Source: Pseudomonadota bacterium (GTDB lineage: Bacteria; Pseudomonadota; Alphaproteobacteria; Reyranellales; Reyranellaceae). Taken from it: a DNA stretch of 35,980 nt. The stretch is from positions 1-35,980 of the forward strand of contig JAFEFF010000011.1 of assembly GCA_018240745.1 (NCBI GenBank), written 5' to 3'. Both the position numbers and the translations under genes were made by a program. Shown one piece after another: positions 35,384-35,980 of this stretch. Position 1 is the first letter of the stretch; the number at the start of each line of letters is the position of its first letter. The notes beneath the pieces were generated by a model. It did no database searches. It was not told the origin of the DNA and saw only the letters and a list, made by a program, of their open reading frames with translations.

Positions 35384-35410
35384 TCCTCCGACTCGACGTG
35401 AGCCGGAGGA
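35384..35410 (+). promoter_or_regulatory. Hairpin that masks the ribosome-binding site of the second lipoprotein gene
   Basis: TCCTCCG (35384-35390) is the exact complement of CGGAGGA (35404-35410), which contains the GGAGGA ribosome-binding site of the gene at 35417. After one mismatch the stem continues with CTC/GAG and a 5-base loop. In the folded RNA the whole binding site is paired, so translation should depend on melting or on the ribosome finishing the upstream gene 12 bases before. It could also just end transcription of the first gene, but there is no T-run. Confidence 0.6.
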
Positions 35411-35416
35411 TGCAAG

Positions 35417-35920
35417 ATGTTCGGCAAGTGGCTGTTTGCCCTGGTGGCGCCGCTGGCGCTGGCGTTCACGCTCGGCGCCTGCAATGAGAACGGCGTGCAG
35501 CCGGGCATCCAGGCCGCGCCTGCGGGCGGCTTTCGCGGCGAAGCCGGGCGGGTCGTCGCGATCCGCGACGTCGATCTCCAGAACACCCGGCGCGGGGTCA
35601 GCAACGGCACCCTGATCGGCGGCGGCGTCGGCGGTGTCGGCGGCGCGGTCGCCGGTGCCGCGATCGGCGGCACGGCCGGCAGCGCGGTGCTGGGCGGCGT
35701 GCTCGGCGCGGTCGGCGGCGCGATCGCCGGCACCGCGATCGACCGCAGCAGCCCCACCCGCGGCATTGCCGTCACCATCAACAAGGACGACGGCTCCCAG
35801 GTCACCATCGCCCAGCGCGACGACGGCGACGTGCAGATGGGCGACCGGGTGATCATCGTCTACGACAGCGAAGGCATTGCCCGCGCCGTCCGCGACACCG
35901 GCCGCCGGCGCGACTACTAG
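35417..35920 (+). CDS. Glycine-zipper lipoprotein, paralogue of the upstream gene
   Basis: A 167-residue 17-kDa-antigen-like lipoprotein with lipobox LGAC (C22) followed by NENGVQPGI, GRVVAIRDVDLQ, a glycine zipper ending GGVLGAVGGAIAGTAIDR, and KDDGSQVTIAQRDDGDVQMGDRVIIV. It is the same order as in the gene before, without the Tyr/Gly tail. The shared blocks indicate tandem duplication. GGAGGA 6 bases before the ATG is the ribosome-binding site, and it lies inside a hairpin. Such proteins sit in the outer membrane and help keep it stable; the exact role here is unknown. Confidence 0.92.
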   Translation: MFGKWLFALVAPLALAFTLGACNENGVQPGIQAAPAGGFRGEAGRVVAIRDVDLQNTRRGVSNGTLIGGGVGGVGGAVAGAAIGGTAGSAVLGGVLGAVGGAIAGTAIDRSSPTRGIAVTINKDDGSQVTIAQRDDGDVQMGDRVIIVYDSEGIARAVRDTGRRRDY

Positions 35921-35945
35921 GCTCGCCGGCTGGTTAGGGTCGGCC

Positions 35946-35967
35946 GCGGGGCCTATATAGGCCCCGC
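35946..35967. repeat. Perfect 22-bp palindrome at the window end
   Basis: GCGGGGCCTAT at 35946-35956 is followed with no loop by its reverse complement. It lies 25 bases past the second lipoprotein stop and ends 1 base before an ATG. It may be a transcription end, or an operator around the -10-like TATATA in its centre. Confidence 0.7.
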
Positions 35968-35968
35968 C

Positions 35969-35980
35969 ATGGCCCGCAAT
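35969..35980 (+). CDS. Possible start of a further gene (four codons visible)
   Basis: ATG GCC CGC AAT (MARN) runs off the window. There is no ribosome-binding site, only the palindrome directly before it, so the gene would need a leaderless message. Evidence is very thin. Confidence 0.15.

Overview
This is a chromosomal stretch of a high-G+C Gram-negative bacterium, most likely an alphaproteobacterium. The signs are the strong G/C bias at third codon positions, the order glnE-bcp / AsmA-like / tyrS / anmK / isc cluster, a complete ISC iron-sulfur assembly operon headed by IscR, and 17-kDa-antigen-like glycine-zipper lipoproteins. A Rhodospirillales or Reyranella-like origin is my guess from overall style and is not proven. 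Nearly all of the window is coding. I see no tRNA, rRNA, CRISPR array, transposase or prophage gene.

Left part (1-9140), metabolic and accessory genes: a truncated DUF347 membrane protein, a solitary xanthine-dehydrogenase-type molybdopterin subunit, a STAS-like small protein, a LytM/M23 peptidase whose catalytic domain appears split by a long insertion, a GMC oxidoreductase, a VapBC toxin-antitoxin pair with its own operator-like repeats, an aldo/keto reductase and a membrane-anchored SGNH hydrolase. A non-coding gap (9141-9492) holds the tail of a dead short-chain dehydrogenase and a perfect 19-bp inverted repeat.

Middle part (9493-17570): three minus-strand genes (free-methionine-sulfoxide reductase, aldehyde dehydrogenase, luciferase-like oxidoreductase) joined by ATGA start/stop overlaps. 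Divergent from them are a DUF2478 protein and a cupin. Then come an orphan OmpR-type response regulator, a YbaK-type deacylase, small secreted or lipoprotein genes (one made of 36-bp tandem repeats next to a leftover OmpA C-terminus), an amidohydrolase and a two-helix membrane protein.

Right part (17655-35980), core genes: bcp and glnE (translationally coupled), a giant AsmA/DUF3971 protein, tyrS, anmK and an alpha/beta hydrolase. The ISC operon follows: iscR, a second NifS-like desulfurase, iscS, iscU, iscA, hscB, hscA, a REP-like palindrome, fdx, iscX. A dyad that looks like an IscR operator overlaps the promoter. IscS supplies sulfur, IscU is the scaffold (it carries the LPPVK chaperone site), HscB/HscA release the cluster, IscA carries it, Fdx gives electrons and IscX tunes IscS. 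The window closes with two tandem glycine-zipper lipoproteins. The second has its ribosome-binding site buried in a hairpin, and the first carries a Tyr/Gly-rich repeat tail.

I did not find a clear-cut new multi-gene system. The most original signals are the interrupted M23 domain, the repeat lipoprotein beside the OmpA remnant, the coupled msrC-ALDH-LLM trio, the IscR-type dyad, and the hairpin-masked ribosome-binding site between the lipoprotein paralogues.
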